A DNA stretch of 64,000 nt from Phytophthora hibernalis (GCA_012656075.1 JAAKBF010000056.1:186001-250000), one strand, 5' to 3'; positions 21,112 to 33,420 are shown, counted from the first letter of the stretch. Program-made: numbers and translations. Notes: generated from the letters alone by a model not told the origin.

Positions 21112-23429
21112 TAAGGTAAACGGCCAATTCGGGGCCGTTTGGTCAATTCAAGGCCGTCAAAATTTGTCCAGTGAGCACTCACTCAGTATAATCTTCTATG
21201 GCCAATTATCAGATAAAATATTGCTAAGTACGAAACTCATACAAACTTATGTGAAAATTGTTGACGGGAAAATGTTATGGTGGTGGGAACGAACGATTGG
21301 TGAGGATGCGGTGGTCAACAGTTGATTCTCATTTCTAAAAACACAATGATCAACATCTACACAATCGAGAGGAAGCAAGCCGTCGCTCACGTTCCAGACG
21401 GCCGTTCCGTTGCTGCTGTCGCCGCGGCTACTGGTGTTCATGAAAGAACGATCCGCAAGTGGCTGGCGATAGCAGCGGAGGGGTTGTCCCTGACCACGGC
21501 ACGGCCAGGGCCTAAGATGTTCTTCCCGGAAGTGGCGGATCGTCATCTTTACGACTGGGTCGTCGGCCGACAGATCGTGGGCCACCCCGTCGGTCGTCCT
21601 ATCATCATTCGCAAACCACAAGAAATCGCCTTGCTAGGAGGGTTGGTGAGGGATGGTACCGGCGATTTATGGAATGGTTTCCTACTCTAGCCTCGAGATA
21701 TGCCCAGGCACCTCCGCTTAAGCGCAACTATGTCGTCTCGGCAGATCTAACCACTCTGGTCAACTAGATAGCCAAGGCTTTCATTTAGCTAGGCAACGGC
21801 AACTCGCGGGTATTTAACATGGACGAGACCGCTTTCTAGAAGCAGCTAAAGAACAAGAAGGTGGTTGAAGTACGTGGATCCAGTAACGTATGGACGAATG
21901 AGCATGTCTATTGTGGCATGTGGAAGTGCCGCCGGCAATGTTGTGCTCCCAACATTTATTATGCCGGGAAAACAGTATCGCTACGCGCACTTGAAGGGTG
22001 CGAGGTCCAAGGTGCGGCCATCACGACGTCGACGTCGGGATTCAGGAATGCTGATCTTATTGAGAAGTGGCTACACATTTTCAACGCCGTTCCAAGCTCT
22101 GCCAAGCGCCCGCTTTTGTTGGCCCTGGACCGCTGTTCGTCTCACTGCTCGTTCGAATTTGTCGATGCGGTTATGAAGTTGAGCATCAAGCTCGTTTCTT
22201 GTCGCCGAACGCCACGCACCTCTAACAGCCTCTGGACGTCGTGTGTTTGCCACACTGAAGGACAAGATTCTTAAGCTGATCGGTGAACTCGTTGAAGATG
22301 ACGACGAAGGCTACTGCACTATCATCAAGGACGAAATCATCATCGTAGCGAGCATGGCTTGGCGGATATGTAAGATTGGGCGCAATGTCGAGAACGGGCT
22401 CCCCACTTTGGGCTTTTCTCTCTCTCATTGGTGAAGATGAATGCACACCTGAACAAATTCATTCGCAACGATGTCTCCCGTCATGTACAGCTGTCCACCA
22501 GTCTCCAGATGAAGACGGTAGTTGAAAAAGACATCCTGAAGATGCCATCGCCATCTCGAAAGGGACCCAACACGAAGCGAAAGCGAGGACGGTTGGTGGC
22601 CGCCTCTTGACGCATGCGGTGCTTCAGGAAATCGAAGATGGAAAAGCCATCTCGGCGACCAACGCGCGCAAGAAGCCCAAGAAAACCCGTCCAAATAGCC
22701 CTGACCCAAGCGTCATTGTTGAATCTGCGGTAGTTTAAGCATAACGATCGTGTAATTACATACATGATCTTACGCTGAATCGAATGCTTACCAAAAAGAG
22801 CGGCTGCCCTTATGCGCTCCACGCCTGCAAAAACTCTGATTCTTGGGTGGACAAATCGGGCAGCGTCATAATCGCCCTGTCGGGTTGTACAACGCCACAG
22901 GATGCCACTTAGTCACACGCGAGGGCAGGAGTCGCAAGCCAGAGCGCTTGAGTAGCCGTACCATGCACTTTGGGGTCGTATGGGGTATGTGAGCCCCAGG
23001 AGAGCCGGCTCTCCGTGTACCTTCCGGTGCCTTTGCAGCGACGACGCGTACGGCGTAACAATGCAGTATTTTCGAAAGTGGCTACAAACCACATAAACTA
23101 ATAACCTATCGTCTGGATTTTTGAAAAGGTAATATGCATTTTAATGGTGTGCCTACCCCTGACACTGCTGTGTTTATTGTGAGCCACAAGGCTTACGGAA
23201 CGCATGTTTATCTCGGCCTCTAATTGGCATACAACAATTTTGAAGTGATCTCATTCAATGACTCTCATTCAATGACGGCTCTTTAGAACGTAATCATTGG
23301 TCCTTAGCCAAGATAAATTAAAAAAGCGGAGACAGCGGGCTTTACATAATTGTCAATATATAGTGGCCCGAGTAAAGAGCAAGAGTTCGGGCTGCTTATA
23401 GAGCGGCTCCGAATTGGCCGTTTACCTTA
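21112..23429 (+). mobile_element. Pogo/Tigger-like DNA transposon with 26-bp TIRs
   Basis: The left terminus starts TAAGGTAAACGGCCAATTCG (21112-21137) and the right terminus (23404-23429) is its inverse complement with one mismatch in 26 bases. Both ends carry TA at the border, the target duplication of Tc1/mariner/pogo elements. A decayed DDE transposase lies inside at 21322-22735. About 700 bp between the transposase end and the right TIR hold no recognised gene. Confidence 0.82.
21322..22735 (+). pseudogene. Pogo-like DDE transposase, decayed
   Basis: The N-terminus has a helix-turn-helix, AVAAATGVHERTIRKWL. The catalytic part follows in other frames: FNMDETAF (first Asp, followed at once by a TAG stop), MSIVACGSAAGNVVLPTFIM, PLLLALDRCSSH (second Asp) and a degraded LDVVVFATLKD region where the third acidic residue would lie. 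Several stops and frame changes make this copy inactive. The TIRs are much better conserved than the gene, so it could still be moved in trans. Confidence 0.8.
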
Positions 23430-24365
23430 GCTCCAAAAATGAGAGGGAGCACACTGCAAAAGGGCACGAGCACCTCGTCCACCACAACAGACTGAATCAA
23501 CACTTTTAAATAATAATGCTCGAATACGCTATTTCTTCTACGTGCTGCAGAAGGCCGAGATCCGCATTCGGTAAACTTCACATCGCTAGATCTTGAAAAT
23601 ATGCCACACTCATAGAACTGCTTGTGATGTTTTGCAAACGCACGTGATGTCATCTCTATTTGAAGCGGATATAGCCAAAGTTTCCTGGCAATCGAAGTCG
23701 CTCGAAGTAAGATGATAAGTACTGTTAGTTTGATTTACTGCAGGTACATGTAGTTTGGCATTTGAAACGGAAATTTCAGAGCTTCTTGCGGCACGACTTT
23801 GTTGAGGAAAAATCATGATTTCGCTGCGTTAGCTTCTCGGGGTGTGATATCGTTCCTGCTTACAGTCACGCGATGATCTTTTCCGAAATACCCCTGGATG
23901 CTCTTGCTCGATAGAAGAGAAAAGATTAAAAGCTAGTGTGAAAGGGATGCCCACCGTGTATGATACAAAAAATGACTGCCTCGTGCAAATCAACAAAAGG
24001 ATGAACGAAGTGTATTGTGATGCATACACTCGACGAATGTGCTCATAGTATGTTAAAATACGCTCCTCCATCGACGCCGTCTTCTGCTCGGCCCACACAA
24101 TCGTATTATCGCCGTGAAGGCGAGCACTTCGCGGACTGATGCCTACCGATGGTGTGTGTAATTGCACTCATTAGTTCTCGTGGCGAGGTCATTAGCCGGT
24201 TCCAAATCTAGCCTCGTATACTGCAGCTCGCATGTCTACCGGTAAATGACTTTGCGGTTTCAAGAACGATGAGGGCGTTTGAGCAGATCGAGCTTTTGTA
24301 CCTCGTATGCGCACCAAGTAGCAGAGGTTCAAGGTCCCTACAACATTAGTAAGCCGCGACACGCC
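23430..24365. other. Spacer with short repeat pieces
   Basis: No gene recognised. The block AAATTTCAGAGCTTCTTG at about 23772 recurs in altered form at about 26575, so it is dispersed repeat material. Confidence 0.4.
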
Positions 24366-24520
24366 AATCAATTCCGAACCACCACCTCTCGACCAACGTT
24401 TCGTTCGCCACGCTTGGCTTGTTCTCGCTGCTTTGATCACACTCCATAAAAGCACTGACGCTGCGATACCGTCGAGGTTGGCTATCGAAGCCTTTGCGGT
24501 AGCGCTACTTAGATAATAAT
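24366..24520 (+). pseudogene. Third RXLR gene remnant (promoter edge and signal-peptide region)
   Basis: The block AACCACCACCTCTCGACCAA followed by CGTTTCGTTCGCC matches the sequence directly upstream of the ATG of the RXLR copies at 18308 and 19646. Here the ATG has become ACG, and the following signal-peptide region is shifted and holds stops (GCTTTGATCACACTCC). RXLR and dEER motifs are absent. Only the first about 100 coding bases are traceable. Confidence 0.65.
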
Positions 24521-26795
24521 TTAAGTATATAATAGCAGACTAATATCGAACAACAATATAAGATAGTGTTTGTGTAGTACGTTCACGGACGAAAAAAATA
24601 CGTTGTTGGGGAAGCTGGCGCATCTGTAAGCTAGTCTTTCTCGATTGTATTGCTTGTTGGTAAGCAAAAGGAAAGTGTCGAAACTAATGCACCAGGCTTC
24701 GCCGTCGCACCGTGAGTAGCTCGCCTCCTAGGCACTTCATCTGATAACTTCAATAACTACAACTGCAACTGGAACTAGTACCAGCTGGTCAGGACTGCAA
24801 CCGCAGTAACTGATCGAAGTGCGATGAGGGCTAGTCATTCAATCTGATCCCCACGCTACAATCCGCTCAAGCCTTCCTCACTACTTGCTCGCAGTCTATC
24901 ATGTACTTCTATGTTCTCTGAAATTTATTTCAGAGGTAAGGAGGATGCGAGTCGAGGTGCTTTTTAAACCCTTCAATAGCCAATTATTGCGTTTGATTAT
25001 TATGCTTGTGGGTCTACCTGCAAATAAAGTAACCGCCAAAGATAAAAATACACGAATGTTGCCTGTATCGTCCGGCCTCAAAAAATTACACAGGCTATTC
25101 TGTACGAGTGGAAAGGCGTTACTCCAAAGATTATTTTGGGACGCCTGGGCGGCGGGGATCTCTCCGAGGGTTAACTTCCCTCGACGGGTGAACATGGCAA
25201 TTTACCTCGTTGTTATCATCAAACCAATGGCAGGAAGGTGGGTACTAAACTTGAGTGCTATGATAAAATCTCTTTCTGGAACAGTAAAACCGGCGAGTGC
25301 TAGATAGCGCATATATTGCAACCGACTATGGAGGAAAATTGTGGTGCCGGGTACTCGTTTGGGCGCATGTCTTCGTGGTAACTCTTGTCGTTCCCGCGGT
25401 GCCGCTCCACGGCCCTAGGCGGGCGGTCTCTCTGCGCTCGTGGGTCCTAGTCTTTGCGCTCTTTTTCGCTCCTTTGGACGTATTGCAGCCCTTCGTTTCC
25501 AGGACGTTTTCACGGTACCGGTAGCTGAACCGTTGGGATCTGTTTAACCCGTTGGAGGTTTCTCTGTCGTAGCTACACCGATGGCGAATGTCTTGGGTTC
25601 GACGGGAGCTTCCTCGCGGAAGCTGTTAATGAGGCTGGTTATCGGCAGCAGCGTCAGAGATGACCGGTTGTGGGTCGTGGTCGCCTGCAATCTCTCTGGC
25701 GTAACACTGGCGCCGCTGCGGCACCACGACAGACGCCAACCGGAAGCGAACTGATCCCGAGTACAAGAAGCAGAATTACCGAGTACAGGCATCCGATTAG
25801 ACAGGATTTTGGTAAAAGGTATCCGATTAGACAGGATTTAGGATAAGGGCAGAACAAGAGGCAGAACTTCGAGCACGCTTTGCGTACCGGTACTGTATCT
25901 CCGGTATCTCCACACTGTAGAACACCCTACTCGAAACGTGCGCACACGAGCAGCAGCTCATCCGAAACTGACATTACTGGTAGTCGCTGTGCCACACATC
26001 ATGAACGAGCCTTCGGTCAAACCGCAGCGAGGGCTGAAGCTGCCTCAGTCCACGGTACAGGACCTACACAAATACCACATCGTTTATCTTGACGCAGAGC
26101 GCCATGTAGTACCGGTGCGAAAACGTGTCTAAGCATGATAACAATATGCTACGAGAAAAAAATATACAGCAGCTAGATAACTAGTCGCGTCCTCTTTGTC
26201 CATGTAGACTTTGTCACGTCCAGGCCAACCTTCCATGAGGCCACAATAATCACCACGATGTCTGGACACTCGTAGAGTAGATACGGGCGGGGTGGATGCC
26301 TTTCTTCTTATGCCCCGTGTGCTCGGCCGAATGAGAGCCCTTCACCTCGAGCACGAAGGATAAAGCATGTACTCAGGATTTTGCTATCTGTACTCGTGAT
26401 CAGTCTCTTTTCACGCCAACCGCAATTTCTTGAGTATTTTACACCAAGCGAACCCGCCGTCTCCAAGAATCGGGAGCGGAGTGTGACCGTCGGCACACTG
26501 ATCTTCTGTTTGCTAGCCACCTCTAATCAACACTACGTTAACTCTTGTCTCTAACACGACACGCGTTTCCCTAAATTTCAGAGCTTCTTCGGGCCCCGGC
26601 ACGACTTTGTTGTCCTAGTTCAAGCAACCGACTTCAAATATCACTATTCGGTTTAGTAACAGGTATTGAAATATGTTATGACTACAGTCACATCGGCTGT
26701 GTCACGGTCATATCGGTCACTGACCGAGTTCTGGCACTGCCAAGATGTGTCATACCAAGTTTGGGGCAGCTGCCACCGAGTCAAACACACTGTCG
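24521..26795. other. Gene-poor region with small repeats
   Basis: No recognised gene. A palindrome CTCTGAAATTTATTTCAGAG lies at about 24915. At 25786-25846 a unit containing TCCGATTAGACAGGATTT occurs twice in tandem. A short plus-strand frame at 25938-26132 has no similarity that I can name. Confidence 0.45.
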
Positions 26796-28100
26796 TCAGT
26801 TCTTTGTTGAAGTGAAGTTCTCTAAAGCAGCAGCCAGATCACCATCGTTGGTACCATCAATGTAGGCTTTAACCAGCACTGGTACATCGTGCGCCAGCGA
26901 CTGCAAAGGCTCACACGAGTCCTCGATCTCCTCCAAAGCACACCAGCTCACTAAGAGCTGAAAATTCTGGGTGCACTTGTTCCAGCGGTGACTGACTAGC
27001 CGCTCCACCTTTAGAACAATACCCTGGGCTACCACAAGCTACAGCTATTTATCGGTGCCATCAATCCACTATCAACGCAACCATTTAGCTGAGATGCATG
27101 GTCATCTTGTTCCTGGTCCGTCACCAACTGTCGAACACGAAATGAGTGCGTGTCTGCACGAGTCACTACGTAGAGGCCAAACCAGGTCGCCAGTAGTTTG
27201 TTGTGACGTCGCTCATCCACACGTGATCGCAGGACATAATCACCCACAGTGAAGTTGACTTCTACAAATCCTTTGGACCGTCTCTTGTTCAGTAGGGTGA
27301 TCTTCTGACGTTTGTTTGCTACCTGTCGATGTATCTCCTTAATACTGGCCCGTAGTTGAGTCGATGACTGTTCAATCGAAGTTCCCACGATAGATACATT
27401 TCGTGGTTTATCGCCGGGTAGAAACAGTACGTACGTTGGTCCAGAACACTGTAAACCGGTAAACACCTCAACCGCGTCTCTATTTGCTAGTGAGGCCACT
27501 GGTGAGTGATTCATGTTGGCTTGAACCAAAGGAATCTAGTACATCCAATATTTGTGAGAGATATGGTACTCCAATATCCTAGTGCGCAAAACTAGTAAAA
27601 TGTATCGGTTCGCTCGTTCAATTGAGCCATTCACCCATGAACGGTATGCCACTGACATTTCAGTTGTTTGCATAGTTCGCCCACTACTTGGTTCTTGAAG
27701 TGCGAACCGTTGTCACTGATCCACATTGGCGGCAAACCAAATCGACTGTCCCATCCGAGAAAATCCTCAACTGTAACTTCACTCGCCATGGTATCGCATG
27801 CAACTAACGCACAAAAGTGACTGAAATTGTCTTTCGGCACTCGCAAATATTTGCATGTTCCAAATCCATTACCGAGATATAGAAAATCAAAATTAAGTGC
27901 TCCGTTGCGGGTGTCAGCACGGTACCCACGGACGTGGGATTATTCTGCCTCCTTTGGCATGCTGACATATCAAGCAGGATCGTAGAAAACGCCTAACCTC
28001 CTTGGTCAATCCATCGATCAATACACTCGCTTAATATGGTTCGCAATTATAGCCTCGCCACGGAACCGTGTGCTCCGCAGTGGGCGACAATCAGAAGTCG
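26796..28100 (-). pseudogene. Gypsy integrase fragment
   Basis: Minus-strand pieces in several frames. 28000-28100 has a degraded zinc module (HCGAHGSVA). 27631-27846 has core residues RVPKDNFSHFCALVACDT and WISDNGSHFKNQVV (second catalytic Asp). 27029-27529 has the C-terminal part NHSPVASLANRDAVEVFTGL, then GDYVLRSRVDERR and a YVVTRADTHSFRV SH3-like segment. 26796-27035 is the tail. RT and RNase H are missing here; a fragment of what may be a related family lies in the opposite orientation at 30040. Confidence 0.8.
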
Positions 28101-29249
28101 TTGAAGGAGAGCTGTGGCTCCAGCAGGAATCTAAATAACGTCCTCGAACCACTGCCCACCAGCAAGCCGTCGACTACAATCCTCTCAACTCGATGGCTGA
28201 AGCCATTGCAGGGATTATGTCCAATCTGAAGACTAGGCTGGAGCGGGATCGGGGCAAGAAGCACTAAGGGTTGGTTAATTTTATCCGGAGTTTTTAGCAG
28301 CTTGTGGTGGAGAAAGGGAGCAGGGAGCAGCTTTCGTACACGACATACGAAGGTGTGTTCACTCCGACACGTATCATACAAGGAAATGGTGACTCCGCTC
28401 TCCATTTTCAAGTGTCCATGAAGGATTGATTTGAGGAGTTGCTCAACGAGTTTTTACTGATATGGACGAATATGATCACTTATCGGACCTTACTTAAATT
28501 TTGTATTGTGTGCAGGGGTCATTTAATGACCTATCACTGAATTTTATTTTTAATTAGCCAATCAAGAAAACGCTTTCAGATAGTTTCCACCAATGATTGG
28601 ACTTAGGGATAGGTAGGTCCTCTATACCAGCCATTTCGACGTATCGGGTCCGAGGGGAGCGAAAAATATGTGTATCTCAACACAGATGCCTATTGTAGAG
28701 CGTATCACATGCATATTTTCAACATATCGGACCTATCCGACCAGTATAGATCCAGCAGTGTGTAGCTGCAGAAGTGTGACAATTCTGGAAATTTCTGCGC
28801 CAATATAGCTTACCTACTAGTACGAAAACACACTTTCGGATTAGATCACTTCAGCAGCATGCCGGTCTCCCATGCATCAACTTCCCGAGTTCCCAGAGCT
28901 CCAAGACCACTCTGAGTGACCAAGCGCACCGGCGTGACAGCGCGCCCGGATCCGGTCAAGATCGTACTCAGTCTTCCGGAAATGAAGAGTAAAACACGGG
29001 TGACGTACGCGTTGACGCCCGCGCAGGTGCATCGCCACCCTGCTGCGGTGCAGTGTGGGAAAAATATGGCAATCATCAAGTAAGTAGTAGGTAAACTGAA
29101 TACTTGGTTGAGCCCAACGAAATGTTGACTTTCGCGTTCATTACGTTTAAGCTCCATCAAGGTGCAATACTTCCGCATCTCATCTACACACTTCTCCATA
29201 TGCTTAAGTGTACGTACCACAGTTTCAATACTGATCCAGACTCAGTGTT
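28101..29249. other. Spacer, one unassigned ORF
   Basis: A minus-strand frame of 124 codons at 28846-29220 has no recognised domain and base composition like its surroundings, so I do not call it a gene. Nothing else stands out. Confidence 0.35.
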
Positions 29250-29455
29250 GAGTTTACCGAAAACACTTGTCGGGTATAGGTAAAATCACCTTATTGCCGA
29301 GTTTACCCGAAAAACCTTGTCGAGTATAGTCGAAAAATCACCTTAGTGTCGAGTTTACCCGAAACCACTTGTCGAGTATAGCCGAAAAATCACCTTAGTG
29401 CCGAGTTTACCCGAAAATACTAGTCGAGTATAGCCGAAAACTCACGCTCAGTTTA
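29250..29455 (+). repeat. Minisatellite, about four copies of a 52-bp unit
   Basis: Units begin at 29250, 29299, 29351 and 29403. Each contains GAGTTTACCCGAAAA and GTCGAGTATAG...CGAAAAATCACCTTA. The first copy is 49 bp and the last drifts at its end; a diverged trace extends to about 29510. Confidence 0.85.
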
Positions 29456-29731
29456 AACCAAACAAGTCGAGAATACTTTAAAAATTGGCGGTGTCGAGGA
29501 TATCCGAAAATGCTCCTAGCCAACTTATACCACAATGAAAATATGCTAAATTTCAATCAATAGCCCACATATGCACTTCTTCGAATGGAGGTTTGTTTAC
29601 TTGAAATCATAGCCAACTAGTATCACAATGCATATAAACAAAAACATAATACAAGAACAAAACATTATTAATACCAATGGTCATACACATAAACGTACAC
29701 ATGCATACTCTGCTGAGGTAGACCTCCGCAG

Positions 29732-29960
29732 CCATGACACCGCAGCTGTCATCCTCTGCAGCGTACAGTCGTCGTAGTCGTCCGCGGCCATCAGGCCGCC
29801 GCTGTCATCAGAAGCCACAGAGCCGCCTCTGTCGTCCACAGTCACCGCGCCGTCGCTGCATCCATCATTCCACCGCTGTTATCTGCAGCCATCTTGCCGC
29901 CACTGTCATGCCGCGCCATCGCGAACATCTCACCGTCGCCGCTGGCGTCCTCTGTGCCAT
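29732..29960 (+). repeat. Degenerate short tandem repeat, GCCGCCGCTGTCATC-like
   Basis: Imperfect units of about 24-27 bp built on CCGC(C)GCTGTCATC run through this stretch. It can be read as Ser/Arg-rich peptide in several frames, but no gene is implied. Confidence 0.55.
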
Positions 29961-30039
29961 CCGATTGTGTTGTGTGTGTACGTAGTGGTGCACTGGGTGG
30001 GAAGTGGTGGCTTACAGCCAGTGAGCTTTTATTTTATTT

Positions 30040-31200
30040 TGACCTATCAGGGTTTGAGGTGTATCGTGTTTTTGGTACAGGTCCGATAAAATCCTTGGTC
30101 CGATATTTTATGGTATGGATCGATGACTTCCTGCCATTTGCGGACACGATTGAAGAGTACCTGTTCCTTCTGGAGAAACCGTTTGATTTGGTGCACAAAT
30201 TCAGATTGAAACTGCGTTTGAAGAAGTCATCGCTCTATCAAACGTCTGTAACTTGATGTGGAAAAGTCATTGACCAGAATGGCATTCGTCATGACCTAAG
30301 AGGATCGAAGGACTCTACTCAGTGCCTCTGCCGACAACAGCAGCGCAATTACAACAATTTATCTCCGCGACTGACTGGGTGAGAGACTCACTCATTAACT
30401 ATGCCTACACTGTCCAGCCATTGCAACAGCGACTAGATGTGGCCCTACTGAAAAACGGAATACGAAGCGAGTTGCCTTAGGCATATCGGTAAATTTGAAC
30501 GAGGCTGATGCTCAAGTCAGCGCAGCTAGCATACCCTCGTGATGAAGCAACTTTGTCCTTGTTCGTGGACGCCAGTGACTACGGATGCGCCAATCTTGAC
30601 ACAAGTTGCTGTCTGGAAACGTGGAGTGGCCGTCACTGGCCAAGTCCACGCTCTGTTGATATGTAAGGTTGGCACGTTTCATGGCGCCCAGAAGGCCGTG
30701 AGCGTCATTGAGAAGGAATCCTATCCTATTGGCCTCTCTTGTGAGGTCTTAGACTATTTGTTGTTGCGACCTGGTGGTTTAAAGGTCTTTTGTGACCATC
30801 AAAACCTGATTCACATTTTTGCACTCTGCCAAGAGATTAAGAAGTATGTCAGATGTAAACTGCTTCGCTGGTTAATAAAACGGAGGAATTCCGATACACC
30901 ATTGTGCACATTGAAGGAACCAAAAACCTGTGTGCCGATATGATTAGTCGTTGGGGTGGGAGTTAGCCTACGACTACTGACGTTCAAGCGAGTTACTAGA
31001 TCGCAGGCTCGTGTATCGCGGCAGCCAGTGTTGCGTCCATTGGATCAAGATGAATTGGACTACGCTAAGAGAGATAGCTGTGACACAGACATCGCACGTG
31101 AGCACTGTTGTCCAAGATGATAATGAAAGTCTTCCGCCTTCGGCTTCCGGAGGGGTAAACCAGCACATACCCAACGGCTACTTGGGGGTTTGTATACTCA
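30040..31200 (+). pseudogene. Gypsy RT and RNase H fragment
   Basis: 30090-30330 shows the RT active site as VWIDDFLPFADTIEEYLFLL (DD retained) and LRLKKSSLYQTSV; then, after a TGA, a segment like VIDQNGIRHDP and QLQQFISATDWVRDSL (thumb/connection). 30550-30930 is RNase H with FVDASDYG and LKVFCDHQNLIHIF. Frames change at least three times. It ends abruptly at about 31200 against another gypsy fragment of opposite orientation. Confidence 0.8.
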
Positions 31201-31610
31201 ACCGAGCTCAACAAGCATCTTGTTGAACCCTTTCAGAAAGGTACTCTGAAGACGTGCATACTGGCGAGATTTGCAGCGCAACGGCTTCGCACTGGGTTTA
31301 AACTGCAGCTTGTACGGCGGAACATGCGCAGACGGGTCATTTCGGAGAACCAAACGCCAAATATCATGCTTCGTAGCGATGCGTCTCAATTCCTTCATCC
31401 ACTTCTCTAGAAATCCTTCCGCTGGTGCCGCCCTGAGTAAGGCTTCGATACCTTCAGGAATGTCCTCATCATCGTTATGCCCTGTCCGGAAATCATCGTC
31501 GGCATCGAACGGGTCGTCATCCTGTTCTAGCCGGTTATTGTGCGTATCTGCCAAAACGCCCCGTTTTAAAATCCCACGTAAGGGGTGGGCCTTACAGCTC
31601 TCCTTATTGA
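31198..31610 (-). pseudogene. Gypsy pol segment just upstream of RT
   Basis: The minus strand reads IEALLRAAPAEGFLEKWM, then HDIWRLVLRNDPSAHVPPYK and FKPSAKPLRCKSRQY, the entry segment of gypsy RT that precedes the first catalytic block. It is cut at 31198. Together with the plus-strand RNase H that ends at the same place, it marks a junction between two oppositely oriented gypsy copies. Confidence 0.75.
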
Positions 31611-31879
31611 TCAGATACTTCCCACTATAATTTTCCTGAACGCTAATGGAAAATACAGAAATGTACATGTGGTGTACAAATATTACAAAAACACATTGAC
31701 ATTTAAGTATGCAGACTGGGTTACTGGTTTGTACACGCCTGCTTAGCCCGACAGCTAACAGGTGCCGCGGGTTCAATCCTCGTGTCTGTAGGGAGCTCGA
31801 CGCTCGAAATTTTTAATAGCTCTCCCACAAATGTCGAGGCAATTCTTCAAATGTGCAACAAGAGCTTACATTTCAACTT

Positions 31880-32700
31880 GCTATGTCAGTACCGGTGCCA
31901 GTAATTTTAACTTGCCGCCTGAAATCAGAACGGCGAATCTCTGACTTCATGCCGCAACAAGACCGACCCGATAGATTTTCCCTTTGAGGTCGGGCGCGGA
32001 TTTCTGGTTCTCAAGGCTCAAGTCGTGACGGCATTTCTGCGGAAACTACCGAACGAGTGGCAAGAGAATTTCAGCGTTTTCCTCAAGCCTTCGAAGCATG
32101 CACCCCAACGCGATTTCTAGAGCAGGGTGTGGAAAATGACGATAACCGAATTTCAAAGGCCTGGAACCTCGCCCGCCTTCGCCTGCACGATCAGTCTGGC
32201 TTTGTTTTGATGATTTTTGTGTATGTTCCCAGGGCTGCAGATCCACACACGAACACGATTCGGAGGGCGACAGAGAATCGAATTCAAGAATAAGTTCCTC
32301 GCGTAGCAGCACTTTTGGCCGAGCGCAATATTCAAAGCGGTCCAGCTTCGCAACTCTACATAGCAACAACGCAAGCGCGGCTTCCTGTTGATGCCCCGCC
32401 ACAAGTTCCGGATAATGCAACTTTTCACCAACTTCAAAACATCGATCAACTTTCACAAAGGATGCAAGCCAATCCGCAGGCTGATCAAGCAAATTTTGGC
32501 TCAAGCGTTCGAGTCATCAGAGTCACGGTCCAAAAGTACGTTCTCCAAGCAAATTCTCACGTGGGCGACCTGCAAGAAGTGCTTGGGTTACCATCGTACA
32601 ACCTGCTACCTTCATTTCGTGATCCGGTGAAGTTCGTGACCCCAGCACCGGTTCAAGACATAGAAGATGTCGACCACATTGAACAAGACAATGTCTGATG
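31880..32700 (+). pseudogene. Possible gag-like remnant
   Basis: Plus-strand frames give FLVLKAQVVTAFLRKLPNEW and, later, a Gln-rich segment (LQNIDQLSQRMQANPQADQA). Gag regions of retroelements can look like this, but there is no zinc knuckle and several stops. Weak assignment based on composition and on the neighbouring retroelement pieces. Confidence 0.3.
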
Positions 32701-32849
32701 ACCGGGAAGTTCACTAAGCGCACAATACATGAAATCCATTGACAATCACTGATTTTAATGCTAAGTTTGTTTGCTTTGTACCCACAGTGACCGTATAAAT
32801 TTCCCCCACTTCTGCTTTTTGCCTAGTGAAAAGTACATCGCGGCTTTGA

Positions 32850-33420
32850 GCAAGCCAGCAGATTTTCACGGAAAGCCATGTTAGCGTGACGATGTATCCA
32901 TCGCTTCAACAACGAAAAACTGACTTCAATAGGATTTAAGTCCGGTGAGTATGGTGGCAAAAAAAAACAATAGCGTGCCAGTACCGTGAATAAGCTATTG
33001 GAACTCCTTGTACATGTGATTTTTGGCGTTGTCTAAAACAACAATCGACCTCGGCAGAGGCCACGAGTTGAGATACGGTGAAAGTTTCGACTTCAACGTT
33101 TCGTGAAAATTCATTCTGGTTAAAGTGTCCTCAGTTGTGACCCGGGCAAAAACTTGAACGTCGAAAGCGGCAAGCACTGATACCGCTTGCCTCTAGAAAA
33201 ATGATATGGATACAACTGCAGGAGTGCCTCAGACAGACCATGCGTGTTTCCGAAGTGATGGTCTTTCAAAAAACGACACCAAGAGCTAGTTAATACAAAT
33301 GTTTCCGTTTAACAGCAAATTGTAGATGTTACCTTCAATCTTTAGACGTTTCATCGACAAAAACGAGTTGATCTGGACCGCTATAAAATGGTAATAGCCG
33401 ATTGACGTACTCCTGTCGCT
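32850..33420 (-). pseudogene. Tc1/mariner-like DDE transposase C-terminal part
   Basis: Minus-strand fragments in several frames: QLVFVDETSKD (first Asp), RGKRYQCL, FARVTTEDTLTRMNFHE, RSIVVLDNAKNHMY (second Asp), and at about 32900-32960 LPPYSPDLNPIEVSF with the final acidic residue. These are the three catalytic blocks of Tc1/mariner/IS630 transposases. Frame breaks and a run of nine A at about 32962 disrupt it. Confidence 0.82.

Noticed and set aside
28846..29220. Minus-strand ORF of 124 codons
   Set aside because: No domain, no homologue recognised, surroundings are repeats. Not enough to call a gene.
29250..29455. CRISPR-like array
   Set aside because: The units are contiguous imperfect repeats without unique spacers, and the genome is eukaryotic.
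31731..31793. tRNA-like sequence with a GGTTCAATCC box
   Set aside because: The B-box-like word is present, but no full cloverleaf of normal length can be drawn and the acceptor stem is only about five pairs. It is more likely chance or a SINE-type relic.
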